DNA of 64,000 nucleotides, taken from assembly GCF_003143995.1 (NCBI RefSeq), contig NZ_QFWG01000001.1:124001-188000 (forward strand), read 5' to 3'. Made by a program: the position numbers and the translations under genes. The notes below the pieces were generated by a model. It made no database searches and was not told where the DNA came from. It saw only the letters and a program-made list of their open reading frames with translations. This document shows positions 47,669 through 57,991 of the stretch, in pieces. Origin of the DNA: Pseudoglutamicibacter cumminsii. GTDB taxonomy: Bacteria > Actinomycetota > Actinomycetes > Actinomycetales > Micrococcaceae. The stretch's first letter is position 1; each line of letters begins with the position of its first letter.

Positions 47669-49447
47669 CTAGCCTTTGCAGGTGACTTTCGGCCAGCCGT
47701 CGTAGCGGGTGGTTTGGGAGTCTTTGAGCACTTCGCCGGTTTCGACGTTGGTTCGGGTTCGGCTCACATCCACGGTGAACCCTTTCTTACCGCCGGATTC
47801 TGGGATGCAGTGAGGGTCATTGGATGTGATGGTCGGGCCGTCCGTGTAGTTGTAGAAGTCGCTGGTTGAGGTCTTGACGTCCCATGTCTTGTGGCCATAC
47901 ACGGCGGTGTGAACCTTGTTATCGGCGAGCCATATCGCGACCACGACCGGTGCCTTGGTGTTGTTCTTCCACTTGACGTTGATCGAGCCTTCCCAGTACG
48001 TGGACTCGCGGCCGGCTGGGTAGCGGTCGAACCAGCGGTTGTGTGGCCTCCATGCCTCGATGTCCATGCCCGCAAGGTAGCCCGCGTTGTAGGCCATGGT
48101 TGCGATCTGGGAAAGCCCGCCGCCGACGGCCTTGGTCGACACGCTGTTGACCACTACGCCCGATGAGTAATAGCCGTTGGCTTCGGTCACTGGACCGAAT
48201 TTTTGGGCGAGGTCGAAGGACTCGCCTGGTTCGATCACGCTTCCGTTGATGCGCTTCGAACCGGCTACGAGGTTCTTGGTACGTGTCGGATCGTATGGAT
48301 AAGGGGTCGCGAATTCGGCGACTTTTGTGACCTTCCACTTCTTCGCGTCCGCCGTTGTCACGGTCGGCTCTTGCGTCGTGAGGGTCACGGTCGCGGTGCG
48401 GTCAGACGTGGACTTGGCGGCTTCACGGACCTTCTCGCCGAGCTCTTTGGCGTCCAGCCCTTTTCCGGTTTTGCTTGGAACGATCTCGGCTTTCGCGTTT
48501 GCTCCACTACCGACGAGCTTGAGGCTTGCGTTCTGGGCCGTCGAGTGAAGCTTGGAGTTCGATGACTCGACCGCGGACTTAAGCGCGTCATCGTCGGTTT
48601 TCAGCTGTGGGGTCGAGTCCTTGACTTCGACGACGGTGGCCTTACTGAGGTCTTTGACGCTCAGTTCCGCGGTTTCATCGCCGGCTTTGACCGTGACTGG
48701 GCCGGAAAGGTATGGCTCTACGGTCGTATCGATGAACTCGTTCCACTTGTCGGTGCTGACCTGTGGGTCAACGACCTTTGCATCAACAGAGACTGACCGC
48801 TTGGCCGCGAACGCGTTCTTGGTGATGCTGGTGCGCGCGAGCTCTTCGCTCACTTTGTGGCCGTTTTCCGGTTCGGTGAATTCCGGGCCGTTTTCGGTCA
48901 GGTTGACTTTGCCTTCGACCGGATCGGTTGTGAGGGCTTCGGCGACTTCTGTCGCCTTCTTCTTCAGTGGCTTTTCATCGATTGTTTGTTTGATCGAGAC
49001 TTCTTGGGAACCGCTCAAGCGTTCGATGATGGTCTTAGGGTTCCAGCTCCAGCCAGAAAGTTCTTCGAGGGTTGCCTTGGTGTCGATGCCGATGCCGGCC
49101 TTTGCCGGCGTGACTTTAGTCGTTGCGTTACCTGCGGTGAGGGTGAGGTCCTCGTTGAGTTTGCTACCGAGCTCTTTGTCGATCTTGACGGCGGCCTCAT
49201 CAGTGGAGAGACCGGAAATGTCGATGCCGCTGACAGTGAGGTTCGCAGGCAGCTTGTCCGATGTGTACCACGCGGATCCGACGTAGGCGGCGCCGGCGAG
49301 CAGGAGGACTCCGCCGGTGATGGACGTTGCGATCAGCCCGCCACGCTTACGCTTTTCGGCACGCTTTTTGCGTGCGCGGCGGTTGGCTGGCTGAGGTGAA
49401 GACTGCTCTTGTGCGGCGGTCTCGTCCGGCCCAAGCTGTGCGTCCAT
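47669..49447 (-). CDS. VanW-domain cell-envelope protein
   Basis: VanW-domain proteins are found in vancomycin-resistance clusters and elsewhere, with no firm biochemical role. The protein has a basic cytosolic start (RRARKKRAEKRKRGG), one membrane helix (LIATSITGGVLLLAGAAYVG), and a large outer part. Two repeats of a peptidoglycan-binding-4-like domain lie at about residues 65-170 and 200-330 (SGIDISGLSTDEAAVKI). The C-terminal VanW domain contains GESFDLAQKFGPVTEANGY, VVNSVSTKAVGGGLSQIATM and RPHNRWFDRYPAGRESTYW. ATG 49447 has AAGGG at proper distance; an earlier in-frame start at 49480 is rejected. Length 592 aa. No van genes are nearby, so no resistance is implied. Confidence 0.88.
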   Translation of the reverse strand: MDAQLGPDETAAQEQSSPQPANRRARKKRAEKRKRGGLIATSITGGVLLLAGAAYVGSAWYTSDKLPANLTVSGIDISGLSTDEAAVKIDKELGSKLNEDLTLTAGNATTKVTPAKAGIGIDTKATLEELSGWSWNPKTIIERLSGSQEVSIKQTIDEKPLKKKATEVAEALTTDPVEGKVNLTENGPEFTEPENGHKVSEELARTSITKNAFAAKRSVSVDAKVVDPQVSTDKWNEFIDTTVEPYLSGPVTVKAGDETAELSVKDLSKATVVEVKDSTPQLKTDDDALKSAVESSNSKLHSTAQNASLKLVGSGANAKAEIVPSKTGKGLDAKELGEKVREAAKSTSDRTATVTLTTQEPTVTTADAKKWKVTKVAEFATPYPYDPTRTKNLVAGSKRINGSVIEPGESFDLAQKFGPVTEANGYYSSGVVVNSVSTKAVGGGLSQIATMAYNAGYLAGMDIEAWRPHNRWFDRYPAGRESTYWEGSINVKWKNNTKAPVVVAIWLADNKVHTAVYGHKTWDVKTSTSDFYNYTDGPTITSNDPHCIPESGGKKGFTVDVSRTRTNVETGEVLKDSQTTRYDGWPKVTCKG

Positions 49448-49573
49448 GAATACCCTTCTGCAGTGCGCTCGGAAGTGCACCTGTTTGAATGCTGGTGAAG
49501 CGCTCCCAACATTCTAAGGCTTTTCATATGTTTTATAGAGGCGGCTTGCGGGCTTGGACTGTGGTTTAGCTCT

Positions 49574-51375
<1,802 letters not shown>

Positions 51376-51389
51376 AAGCTGGTGGGCTA

Positions 51390-52187
51390 GTGGGTGAGTG
51401 GGAGCTCTGGCAGCTCGCTTTAATTTTTTTGTCTGGCTTGTGGGCCGGGACCATTAACACTGTTGTGGGTTCCGGTACGCTGGTGACGTTCCCTGTACTG
51501 GTTTCGATGGGCATGAATCCAGTGAACGCGGTGGTTTCCAACGCGATGGGGTTGGTGGCCGGCGGTTTCTCTGGGGCCTATGGTTACCGCGAAGAGCTCA
51601 AGACGGTTCCGCGCACGTTTCTGCGTTTACTTCCGGCATCGCTTGTGGGTGGACTGTGTGGCGCGGCGTTGCTTCTGAACGTTCCGGATGACGTATTCGA
51701 TTGGGTTGCTCCCGCGCTCATTGTTTTTGCTCTTGTCCTGGTGATTTTTCAGCCGCGGCTTTCTGCCGCAGTTAAGGCCCGCGCCGGCTCGACGCAATTG
51801 CGTACCCCGGACCACCAGCAGTTGTCGCCGCTGTTGTACGTGCTGGTCTTCCTCACGGGAACCTATGGCGGGTTTTTCACTGCGGCACAGGGCGTGATTC
51901 TGTTCGCGATTTTCGGCGTGATGCTGTTTGGTTCGCTGCAACAGTCGAATGCGCTCAAGGTTGTTTTGACGTTGGTCGTCAACGTTGTGGCCGCGCTGAG
52001 TTATTTGGTGTTCGCGTGGGACAGGATTTCGTGGCCGGTTGTGTTGATGGTCGCGGCTGGTTCGACCCTGGGCGGCTGGATTGGTGGGCGAGTGGGCCGC
52101 AAGCTTTCTCCCGCGGTTTTGCGTGGCACCATCGTGGTGATTGGTCTGGTTGCCGTTGTGTCGATGGGGTACAAGCTTTTCGCGTAG
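51390..52187 (+). CDS. Sulfite exporter TauE/SafE-family membrane protein
   Basis: Proteins of this family (DUF81) export sulfoacetate, sulfite or other organic anions; the substrate is unknown here. The 265-residue protein has about eight hydrophobic helices in two repeats. Each repeat carries the family motif: GLWAGTINTVVGSGTLVTFP near residue 15, and GTYGGFFTAAQGVILFAIFG near 155. Start is a GTG at 51390, giving MGEWELWQLALIFLSG. It begins 14 bp after the ABC ATPase gene, so probably shares its transcript. Confidence 0.9.
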   Translation: MGEWELWQLALIFLSGLWAGTINTVVGSGTLVTFPVLVSMGMNPVNAVVSNAMGLVAGGFSGAYGYREELKTVPRTFLRLLPASLVGGLCGAALLLNVPDDVFDWVAPALIVFALVLVIFQPRLSAAVKARAGSTQLRTPDHQQLSPLLYVLVFLTGTYGGFFTAAQGVILFAIFGVMLFGSLQQSNALKVVLTLVVNVVAALSYLVFAWDRISWPVVLMVAAGSTLGGWIGGRVGRKLSPAVLRGTIVVIGLVAVVSMGYKLFA

Positions 52188-52373
52188 GGATCACGGGAAG
52201 CGCGCAAGCATAACCGGAACACGGAGACGCGACGCGCGCGGCTCAGTGTGCTATCTGCCGGTTGACCATGTAGACTTGTAAAGCTGTTCACGCACGTGCG
52301 CGTGCCTGAACGCCACCGAAACCATCGCGACTGGCAAAATCCAGGCGCACTAGAACTTTAAAGGTGCAGATAC

Positions 52374-52631
52374 ATGAAGGCTGAAATTCACCCAACGTAC
52401 GAGCCGGTCGTTTTCCGTGACCTGGCTTCCGGCGAGAAGTACTTGACTCGCTCGACCATGACTTCCGACAAGACCATCGAGTGGGAGGACGGCAACACCT
52501 ACCCGGTTGTTGACGTTGAAATCTCCGCGGCATCGCACCCGTTCTACACGGGTAAGCAGCGCATTATGGACTCCGCTGGTCGTGTGGAGCGCTTCAACCA
52601 GCGCTTCAAGGGCTTTGGCGGCAAGCGCTAA
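52374..52631 (+). CDS. rpmE2: 50S ribosomal protein L31 type B
   Basis: It is a protein of the large ribosomal subunit. The 85 residues begin [20 protein letters not shown], with [20 protein letters not shown] and a basic C-terminus. There is no cysteine, so it is the zinc-independent type B form, often the alternative copy used when zinc is scarce and under Zur control. I see no convincing Zur box in the 186-bp upstream gap. A perfect hairpin ends the gene. Whether a zinc-type copy exists elsewhere is not known from this window. Confidence 0.96.
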   Translation: MKAEIHPTYEPVVFRDLASGEKYLTRSTMTSDKTIEWEDGNTYPVVDVEISAASHPFYTGKQRIMDSAGRVERFNQRFKGFGGKR

Positions 52632-52680
52632 ACTCTGCATCGCAAGATTTGTTGCGCTCACATCGTGTAGCGCTTCGATC

Positions 52681-52714
52681 GAAGGGGCTGGCACCAACGG
52701 GTGCCAGCCCCTTC
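52681..52714 (+). terminator. Hairpin terminator after rpmE2
   Basis: Perfect 15-bp arms (52681-52695 and 52700-52714, GAAGGGGCTGGCACC) with a 4-nt loop. Confidence 0.8.
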
Positions 52715-52726
52715 TGCATGTCGGCG

Positions 52727-52732
52727 TAGGCT
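52727..52732 (+). promoter_or_regulatory. -10 box for leaderless lipoate-ligase transcript
   Basis: TAGGCT, 6 nt (ATAAAC), then ATG at 52739. It stands just beyond the rpmE2 terminator. Confidence 0.5.
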
Positions 52733-52738
52733 ATAAAC

Positions 52739-53833
52739 ATGAGCAGCATCGTGAACAGCAATCAGAAACCGGAGTTTACTCATCACGGCGAGTACAAGGT
52801 CCCTGGAGGCAAGCTCGTGGTGGCGGACCTCGCGGTGGCGGGGGAGCGCATTGAGCGCGCGATGATCAACGGTGATTTCTTCCTTGAACCTGACGAGGCG
52901 TTGGCAGATATCAACCGTTCGCTCGAGGGTCTGGGCGCGAATGCTATCCATTCTTCGATCGTTGAGGCTGTTGAAGCTGGCGTGCGTGAGGATGCGGTCA
53001 TGTTCGGCTTTGACGCGCACGCCGTTGCCACCGCGGTGCGGCGCGCGTTGGGGCACGCGACGACGTGGGCTGACCATGAGTGGGAGGTTCTTGAGCCGGT
53101 TGCGTACCCGATTTCGTGGAATACGGCTCTCGACGAGGTTTTGACGCGGCAGGTCGCTGCCGGGAAGCGTAAGCCGACGCTGCGTTTATGGGAGTGGAAT
53201 GAGCCGGCTGTGGTGATCGGTTCTTTCCAGTCACTAGGCAATGAGGTCGATGCGGCGGCTGCTGAAAAGCATGGCGTCACGGTGGTGCGCCGCATCAGTG
53301 GTGGCGGTGCGATGTTCATGGAGTCAGGTAACTGCGTGACGTATTCGCTCACGGTGCCAGCGACGTTGGTTGATGGGATGAGCTTCGCGGATTCGTATCC
53401 GTTCTTGGATGCGTGGGTCATGGAGGCGCTGCGTGAGCTTGGTGTCGAAGCGCACTATGTACCGCTGAACGATATTGCGACGGATCAGGGGAAGATCGGC
53501 GGTGCCGCGCAGAAACGTTTGGCAGGTGGCGGTCTGTTGCATCACGTGACGATGAGCTATGACATTGACGCTGAAAAGATGATGGAAGTTCTGCGGATTG
53601 GACGCGAGAAAATCTCTGATAAGGGGATTGCGTCCGCGAAGAAGCGCGTCGATCCGCTGAAACGGCAGACCGGAAACACTCCGCGCCAAGAGATCCTTGA
53701 AGTCATGATGAGCACGTTCGAGCGCAAGTATGGTGCGCGTCGCGTGAAATTGGATGAGGAGACGTTGGCTGAGGCGCGGAACCTCGCTGAGTCCAAGTTC
53801 CAAGACCCAGAGTGGACCGCTCGTTTGCCGTAG
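52739..53833 (+). CDS. Lipoate-protein ligase with N-terminal accessory (LplB-like) domain
   Basis: It probably attaches lipoate or octanoate to the E2 and GcvH lipoyl domains. Residues 1-90 (HHGEYKVPGGKLVVADLAVA, NGDFFLEPDEALADINRSLE) look like the small accessory domain that sits at the C-terminus of E. coli LplA or is a separate LplB protein in archaea. The catalytic domain follows (residues 115-364): RLWEWNEPAVVIGSFQSLGN, VVRRISGGGAMFMESGNCVT and the lysine region DQGKIGGAAQKRLAGGGLLH. So the domain order is accessory-catalytic. The start is supported by a -10 box 6 nt upstream. Neighbours give no functional link. Confidence 0.85.
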   Translation: MSSIVNSNQKPEFTHHGEYKVPGGKLVVADLAVAGERIERAMINGDFFLEPDEALADINRSLEGLGANAIHSSIVEAVEAGVREDAVMFGFDAHAVATAVRRALGHATTWADHEWEVLEPVAYPISWNTALDEVLTRQVAAGKRKPTLRLWEWNEPAVVIGSFQSLGNEVDAAAAEKHGVTVVRRISGGGAMFMESGNCVTYSLTVPATLVDGMSFADSYPFLDAWVMEALRELGVEAHYVPLNDIATDQGKIGGAAQKRLAGGGLLHHVTMSYDIDAEKMMEVLRIGREKISDKGIASAKKRVDPLKRQTGNTPRQEILEVMMSTFERKYGARRVKLDEETLAEARNLAESKFQDPEWTARLP

Positions 53834-53848
53834 TTCGTTTGCCGCAGA
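53821..53848. repeat. 14-bp tandem duplication over the lipoate-ligase stop
   Basis: TCGTTTGCCG recurs at 53821-53830 and 53835-53844. The first copy holds the last three codons; TAG follows it and CAG follows the second copy. The unit is 14 bp. Confidence 0.65.
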
Positions 53849-54202
53849 GCATCGCCAGCTTGACATAAGCTAACTTTTTCGTGGCCAGCACCGATCATCC
53901 GGTGGTGGCCACGAACGGTTTTAGCCCCGAGAACACGCGCATTAAAACGAATAAAGCTCCGCTTCTAAGCAATGCGGAAAATAAAATCACTGTCGATCCG
54001 CTACACGATCTGCTTACCGTTAAAAACACCGGGCCCGGAAGCCGGCGTCCCGCAAACGGGAACCAGCACCCCCGGGTCTGTTGCAAGGAAAGTACACAAG
54101 AAAACCGAACAAAACGTGCCTCATCAACGGCACGGTTCGTCTAGAACACGATTCATCTAGGTAAACCAGCAACCGCTGGAACGCAACATGTTGGAGGTTC
54201 TT
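53834..54202. other. 369-bp intergenic region, AT-rich centre, no gene called
   Basis: Apart from a terminator hairpin at its left end I see no coding sequence. The middle (about 53930-54140) is distinctly AT-richer than its surroundings and contains runs such as AAAATAAAAT and short G/C blocks (CCGGGCCCGG). Small open frames here lack ribosome sites. It probably holds the promoter and leader of the secreted-protein gene; a structured RNA leader is possible but I could not match a known riboswitch. Confidence 0.5.
53879..53914 (+). terminator. Hairpin terminator after the lipoate ligase
   Basis: 15-nt arms (53879-53893 and 53900-53914) pair with one mismatch around ATCATC and are followed by ACGGTTTTAG, a short T run. 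Confidence 0.75.
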
Positions 54203-55006
54203 GTGAAAACCGTAAGGAACATTGCAACAGCAACAGCAACCGGACTACTCATCGGCGGGCTCGCGCTCGGCGGAACAGCCACCGCAAGCCCCGCGCACAC
54301 CGCAACACCGAAGGCGGAACCAACAGCCGCATCGTGCTTCGCGGATGCCAACACGCAGTTCCTCACCGTTCAGCAGAACATCGAAGCCACGCTGGGCAAT
54401 CTCAAAGTAGCGGACGAAAACCTCGAAGCCGATGACTACCAGTCCAACGACTATTCGGCTGATCTCAAGGAAAACATCGAGCTCTCGCAAGAGAAAAGCG
54501 AAGCCGCCAAGACATTGGCTGCCTCAGCCCTTCTCATCGCTGAAGACCGTTACGGAAGCATCGAGAAGCTGAACGCCGCGGTATCGAAGGCCAAGGCGGA
54601 GCTGGATGTTGCCACAAAGGCCTACAAAGAGATCGTAGAGAAGGAAAAGAAGGACGAGATCTCAGGCGAAGAAGCTGAGAAGGCCAAGAAGAAGGCCGCC
54701 GATGCGGTTGCCGAGGCAACCGGCGCCTACAACGAAAAGTTGAGCGACCTCTCAACGGTCGTCAAGCTTCTTCAGACGGCCCGCAACGTCAATGGCGAGG
54801 GCCGTGATGCTACGCAGGCCGGACTCAACAACCTCATGCAGGCCAAAGACGCCGGATACCCACCGGCAAATAACGAAGAAATCAAAGACGCTTTGATCAA
54901 CGCCGACAAATCAGCACTCAAGGCAGATCAAGGCCTGGAAGAAATCTTGGCTGGAGACTGCTCGGAGCTCGTTGACCAGCCAGGAACCAAGCCAGGAACC
55001 AACTAA
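54203..55006 (+). CDS. Secreted alpha-helical protein of unknown function
   Basis: I do not recognise a family. The 267-residue protein starts at GTG 54203, where GGAGGT stands just upstream. A signal peptide follows: VKTVRNIATATATGLLIGGL, more small residues, and a likely cleavage after TATASPA. The mature part is rich in Ala, Glu and Lys with long heptad-like stretches (KLNAAVSKAKAELDVATKAY, EEAEKAKKKAADAVAEATGA), suggesting a coiled coil. Only two cysteines occur, one near each end of the mature protein (AASCFADANT and AGDCSELVDQ), so they may form one disulfide. No sortase motif, lipobox or membrane anchor is present. It is a single-gene unit with its own leader and a strong terminator. 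Confidence 0.75.
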   Translation: MKTVRNIATATATGLLIGGLALGGTATASPAHTATPKAEPTAASCFADANTQFLTVQQNIEATLGNLKVADENLEADDYQSNDYSADLKENIELSQEKSEAAKTLAASALLIAEDRYGSIEKLNAAVSKAKAELDVATKAYKEIVEKEKKDEISGEEAEKAKKKAADAVAEATGAYNEKLSDLSTVVKLLQTARNVNGEGRDATQAGLNNLMQAKDAGYPPANNEEIKDALINADKSALKADQGLEEILAGDCSELVDQPGTKPGTN

Positions 55007-55027
55007 ACGCTTCCACCGCGGAAGTGC

Positions 55028-55084
55028 CACATAAAATCGTGGGCACGACACCAACACTTGGTGTCGTGCCCACGATTTTATGTG
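55028..55084. terminator. Very long perfect hairpin between the secreted-protein gene and pepN
   Basis: Perfect 26-bp arms (55028-55053 and 55059-55084) around the loop ACACT. It ends in a TTTTATGTG segment on the plus strand. It lies between convergent genes and can stop both. Confidence 0.9.
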
Positions 55085-55096
55085 AGAGAGGCTGTG

Positions 55097-55166
55097 CTAG
55101 CCCCTGTTGTACTAGCCCCTAGTTGTAGTAGGCGTCTGTGTTGTACTAGGCGTCTGTTTTCTAGGC
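55097..55166. repeat. Degenerate tandem repeats downstream of and into the pepN stop
   Basis: Five units begin CTAG or GTAG at 55097, 55112, 55128, 55146 and 55161, spaced 15-18 bp. The first two share CTAGCCCCT and the next two share GGCGTCTG. The unit at 55161 is the pepN stop codon itself (TAG on the minus strand). Confidence 0.65.
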
Positions 55167-57827
55167 ATTCGAGCTAGCTGCTTGTGCTGCAAGACGACGC
55201 TCGGCATCGTCGAGCTCTTCAAGCACGAGGCGATGCAACGCGGCAGGGGCGTCCTGAGAGTCATTGAGCCATGTGCGTGCCCGCACGATCTCAGGGTTGG
55301 ACTCGCGGTCACCGTCGGTCAGCTCAACCGCGCCAGGGAAGAGGCCCTCAACAACGCGGGTCGCCTGGCCCTGCGACATCGAAGACCACACGCCCTCGAT
55401 CCCCTCCCAGTACTCTGCCGGTTCAGGCTGATCCTTACCGGCCGGATCGATGCCCAGACCGTCAGCGTATGCCTGCAGGTAATCGTTGGAGAGCACGGTG
55501 CCATCCGATTCCTTGCCGACGTACACGTTCGCGCGGGTCTCCTTCTTGACATCGACATCCGGCCGGGCGGCAAGCGCCTCGCGCAAACCACGTGCAGCCT
55601 CCTGAGTCGGCTTGCGGCGGTGCTCAGCCTCGATGTCTTCAGCGGTGGCGCGCCCATGCGCAGCGAGCGCGACCAGCGAAGCCCACGTCAGCTCTTCGCC
55701 GAGGGTGTCCTTGTCCTGAAGCCAGGACTCAACCACGTCGAGCAGCCCTTCCGGAAGCTCAGCGACGCGAGCTGCCGTGTACAGCAGCGAACGAGTGAAC
55801 ACGAGGCGGCGGTCAGACCCGAGCTCTTCTTCAAGTACCTGAGTCAGCAGAAACGTGAGCCAGCGCTGAGCGATCTCGGTGCGCTGCTGCTTGGTCGTGT
55901 AGCCGCGAACCGCAACACCTGCCTGCCCCAGAACGGTTGCCAAAACGCCGGAATCATCGATCAGCGCGGAGTTCGCGACAACGCCATCGATGAAACGCTC
56001 CGCCGGCAGATCGCCGTCGCGGGTCATGTTCCACGCGGCAGCAAGAGCCGTTGCGCGGTCCAGCTCGGAATCCAAGCCAACCGTCAACGCGACATCAAGC
56101 GAATCGCCCTCGAGGCGTACCTTTGCGTACGTCAGGTCACCCTGGTTCGGCAGCAGGGCGCTACGGCCCTCAACCAAAGTGCGGCCCACCAACTCAGGTA
56201 CCGGAGCGGACTCACCCTCAAGTCGAACCTCAAACGCTTCAACCAACCGCGCAGGCTCAGCAACCTGCTCAGCTGCCTCAGCATCCGCGCCCTCGCCGGC
56301 CTCAAACAAGCCAACATTCAGAACCTGCGGGCGCACGACATCCTTGCCGGTAACCGGGTCCGTGCCCTGCTGCTTCACAACAGCGGACGTGATAACCCCA
56401 TCGGAATCCGTTTCCGTTTCAACCCATAGGCTCGACGGCCCCGACGTGTTGAGCCACGCCTCGGCCCACGCCTGCATGTCGCGGCCGGACGCCTCGGAGA
56501 GGATCACCAGGAAATCATCGAGGGTCGTGTTGCCCCACGCGTGGCGCTGGAAGTAGGTGCGCGATGCCTGCAGGAACGCCTCCTGGCCCACGTAAGCAGC
56601 GAGCTGCTTCAGAACTGAAGCGCCCTTTGCGTATGTGATGCCGTCGAAGTTCTGATCCGCGGCTTCAAGGTCAACGATGTCGGCCATGATCGGGTGGGTC
56701 GTCGGATACTGGTCCTGGGTGTAGGCCCAGCCCTTGCGGCGCGAGGCGAATGTGGTCCACGCGGTAGTGAAGCGGGTCGCCTCGTCAACAACGAGCGTTC
56801 CGATGTAGTCCGCGAAGGACTCCTTGAGCCACAGGTCATCCCACCACGTCATGGTCACGAGGTCGCCGAACCACATGTGGGACATCTCGTGCATGAGTGT
56901 GTTCGCACGGCCCTCGTGCTGAGCCAGCGTCGGCGCGGAGGTGAAAACGTAGGCCTCCGTGAACGTGACGAGGCCCGGGTTCTCCATCGCGCCGAGGTTG
57001 TACTCCGGCACGAAAACCTGGTGGTAGTCGCCCCACGGGTACGCGTAGTCGAAGTGGGTGTGGAACCAGTCGAGCCCCTGCTTGGTGAGCGTGAACAGTT
57101 CCTCGTGGTCGAGGTGCCCTGCGATGGATGCGCGGCACGCCAACTGCAGCGGAACGGAGACATCAACGCCCGATGCGGTGGTTCCGTTGTAGTGGTCCTG
57201 CCAGGTTGCGTACGGCCCGGCGAGGAACGTGGTGATGTAGGTCGACATCGGCTCGGTTGTCGTGAAGGAGCGGGTTGCGCTACCGTCGCCGTGATCTTCA
57301 GTAGCCTCGAGCGAACCGTTGGCGTCCACATGCCAGTCGCTTGGCGCCGTGATGGAGACGCTGAAACGCGCCTTCTGATCCGGCTGATCGAAGCACGGGT
57401 AGATGCGGCGGCAGTCCGCTGGCTCGTTCTGGGAGTAGAGGTAGACCTGGCCGTCGGTTGGGTCCTTGAAGTAGTGGACGCCTTCACCCGAGCGAGAGTA
57501 AGCGGACTTCGAGCGGATCGTCACCGTGTTCTCGGCTTCGAGGCCCCGCAGGTAGATGCGTGCGCCATCAACCGCATCGTCGACCGCAATCTCGCGGCCG
57601 TTGAGGGTAATCTGCTCAACGATGCCGTCGACGTAGTCGAGGAAGGTCTCAGAACCAGCAACTGCTGTGAACTGCAGCGTAGTGGTGAGGCCGAAATGGG
57701 TCGGCTTCTCACTCACCGCACTCATGAAGTTCAGGTGCAACTGGTAGGTCTGTGCTTTCACGGTGCGCGAGCGCTGCTGGGCCTCGCTCCGTGACAGGTT
57801 TTCGTTGGCGGGACGCAGATTAGTCAT
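55161..57827 (-). CDS. pepN: Aminopeptidase N (peptidase M1 family)
   Basis: It is a zinc aminopeptidase that trims N-terminal residues in the cytosol. The protein has the exopeptidase motif NLGAMENPGLVTFTEAYVF and the zinc site TLMHEMSHMWFGDLVTMTWW, with the third ligand in LWLKESFADYIG (Lys-Glu-Ser in place of the commoner Asn-Glu-Gly). The long C-terminal helical domain is complete. Start candidates are ATG 57827, ATG 57833 and TTG 57839; the first gives 888 residues. A possible TTGAAT lies 6 nt before ATG 57827. Total length is normal for the actinobacterial PepN. Confidence 0.94.
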   Translation of the reverse strand: MTNLRPANENLSRSEAQQRSRTVKAQTYQLHLNFMSAVSEKPTHFGLTTTLQFTAVAGSETFLDYVDGIVEQITLNGREIAVDDAVDGARIYLRGLEAENTVTIRSKSAYSRSGEGVHYFKDPTDGQVYLYSQNEPADCRRIYPCFDQPDQKARFSVSITAPSDWHVDANGSLEATEDHGDGSATRSFTTTEPMSTYITTFLAGPYATWQDHYNGTTASGVDVSVPLQLACRASIAGHLDHEELFTLTKQGLDWFHTHFDYAYPWGDYHQVFVPEYNLGAMENPGLVTFTEAYVFTSAPTLAQHEGRANTLMHEMSHMWFGDLVTMTWWDDLWLKESFADYIGTLVVDEATRFTTAWTTFASRRKGWAYTQDQYPTTHPIMADIVDLEAADQNFDGITYAKGASVLKQLAAYVGQEAFLQASRTYFQRHAWGNTTLDDFLVILSEASGRDMQAWAEAWLNTSGPSSLWVETETDSDGVITSAVVKQQGTDPVTGKDVVRPQVLNVGLFEAGEGADAEAAEQVAEPARLVEAFEVRLEGESAPVPELVGRTLVEGRSALLPNQGDLTYAKVRLEGDSLDVALTVGLDSELDRATALAAAWNMTRDGDLPAERFIDGVVANSALIDDSGVLATVLGQAGVAVRGYTTKQQRTEIAQRWLTFLLTQVLEEELGSDRRLVFTRSLLYTAARVAELPEGLLDVVESWLQDKDTLGEELTWASLVALAAHGRATAEDIEAEHRRKPTQEAARGLREALAARPDVDVKKETRANVYVGKESDGTVLSNDYLQAYADGLGIDPAGKDQPEPAEYWEGIEGVWSSMSQGQATRVVEGLFPGAVELTDGDRESNPEIVRARTWLNDSQDAPAALHRLVLEELDDAERRLAAQAASSNA

Positions 57828-57866
57828 GTGCATATTCAAGCACTTTTTTCACATTTACCCTTAACT

Positions 57867-57930
57867 GAGCGTGGCCTGTACCACAGAGTAATCCAGTGGA
57901 CCGGATGACTCCGCGGAACAGGCCACGCTC
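57867..57930 (-). terminator. Long-loop inverted repeat between the acyl-CoA oxidase gene and pepN
   Basis: Perfect 13-bp arms (57867-57879 and 57918-57930, GAGCGTGGCCTGT) enclose 38 nt. It lies about 60 bp past the upstream gene stop on the minus strand. Terminator is likeliest; a regulatory site for pepN is possible. Confidence 0.55.
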
Positions 57931-57991
57931 GTCATGCATTCGCCTCAGCAACCACCCGTTGCGGTGCCCGTGCTCGCTCAGGCGAAAACCC

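Noticed and set aside
47669-49447. Glycopeptide resistance locus suggested by the VanW domain
   Set aside because: No vanH, vanA or vanX-type genes are near. VanW-domain proteins are widespread in bacteria without resistance.
52188-52373. Zur box upstream of L31 type B
   Set aside because: Type B L31 genes are often Zur-regulated, but the only palindrome seen (GCACGTGC near 52293) does not resemble the AT-rich Zur site.
53881-54144. Small open frames in the AT-rich gap (53881-54144 plus strand, 53895-54086 minus strand)
   Set aside because: They overlap the terminator hairpin, lack ribosome sites and show no protein-like composition.
53930-54190. Possible c-di-AMP (ydaO-type) riboswitch before the secreted-protein gene
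   Set aside because: Such switches often precede actinobacterial envelope genes, and GGGAACC occurs, but I could not line up the rest of the consensus. A covariance-model search would decide.
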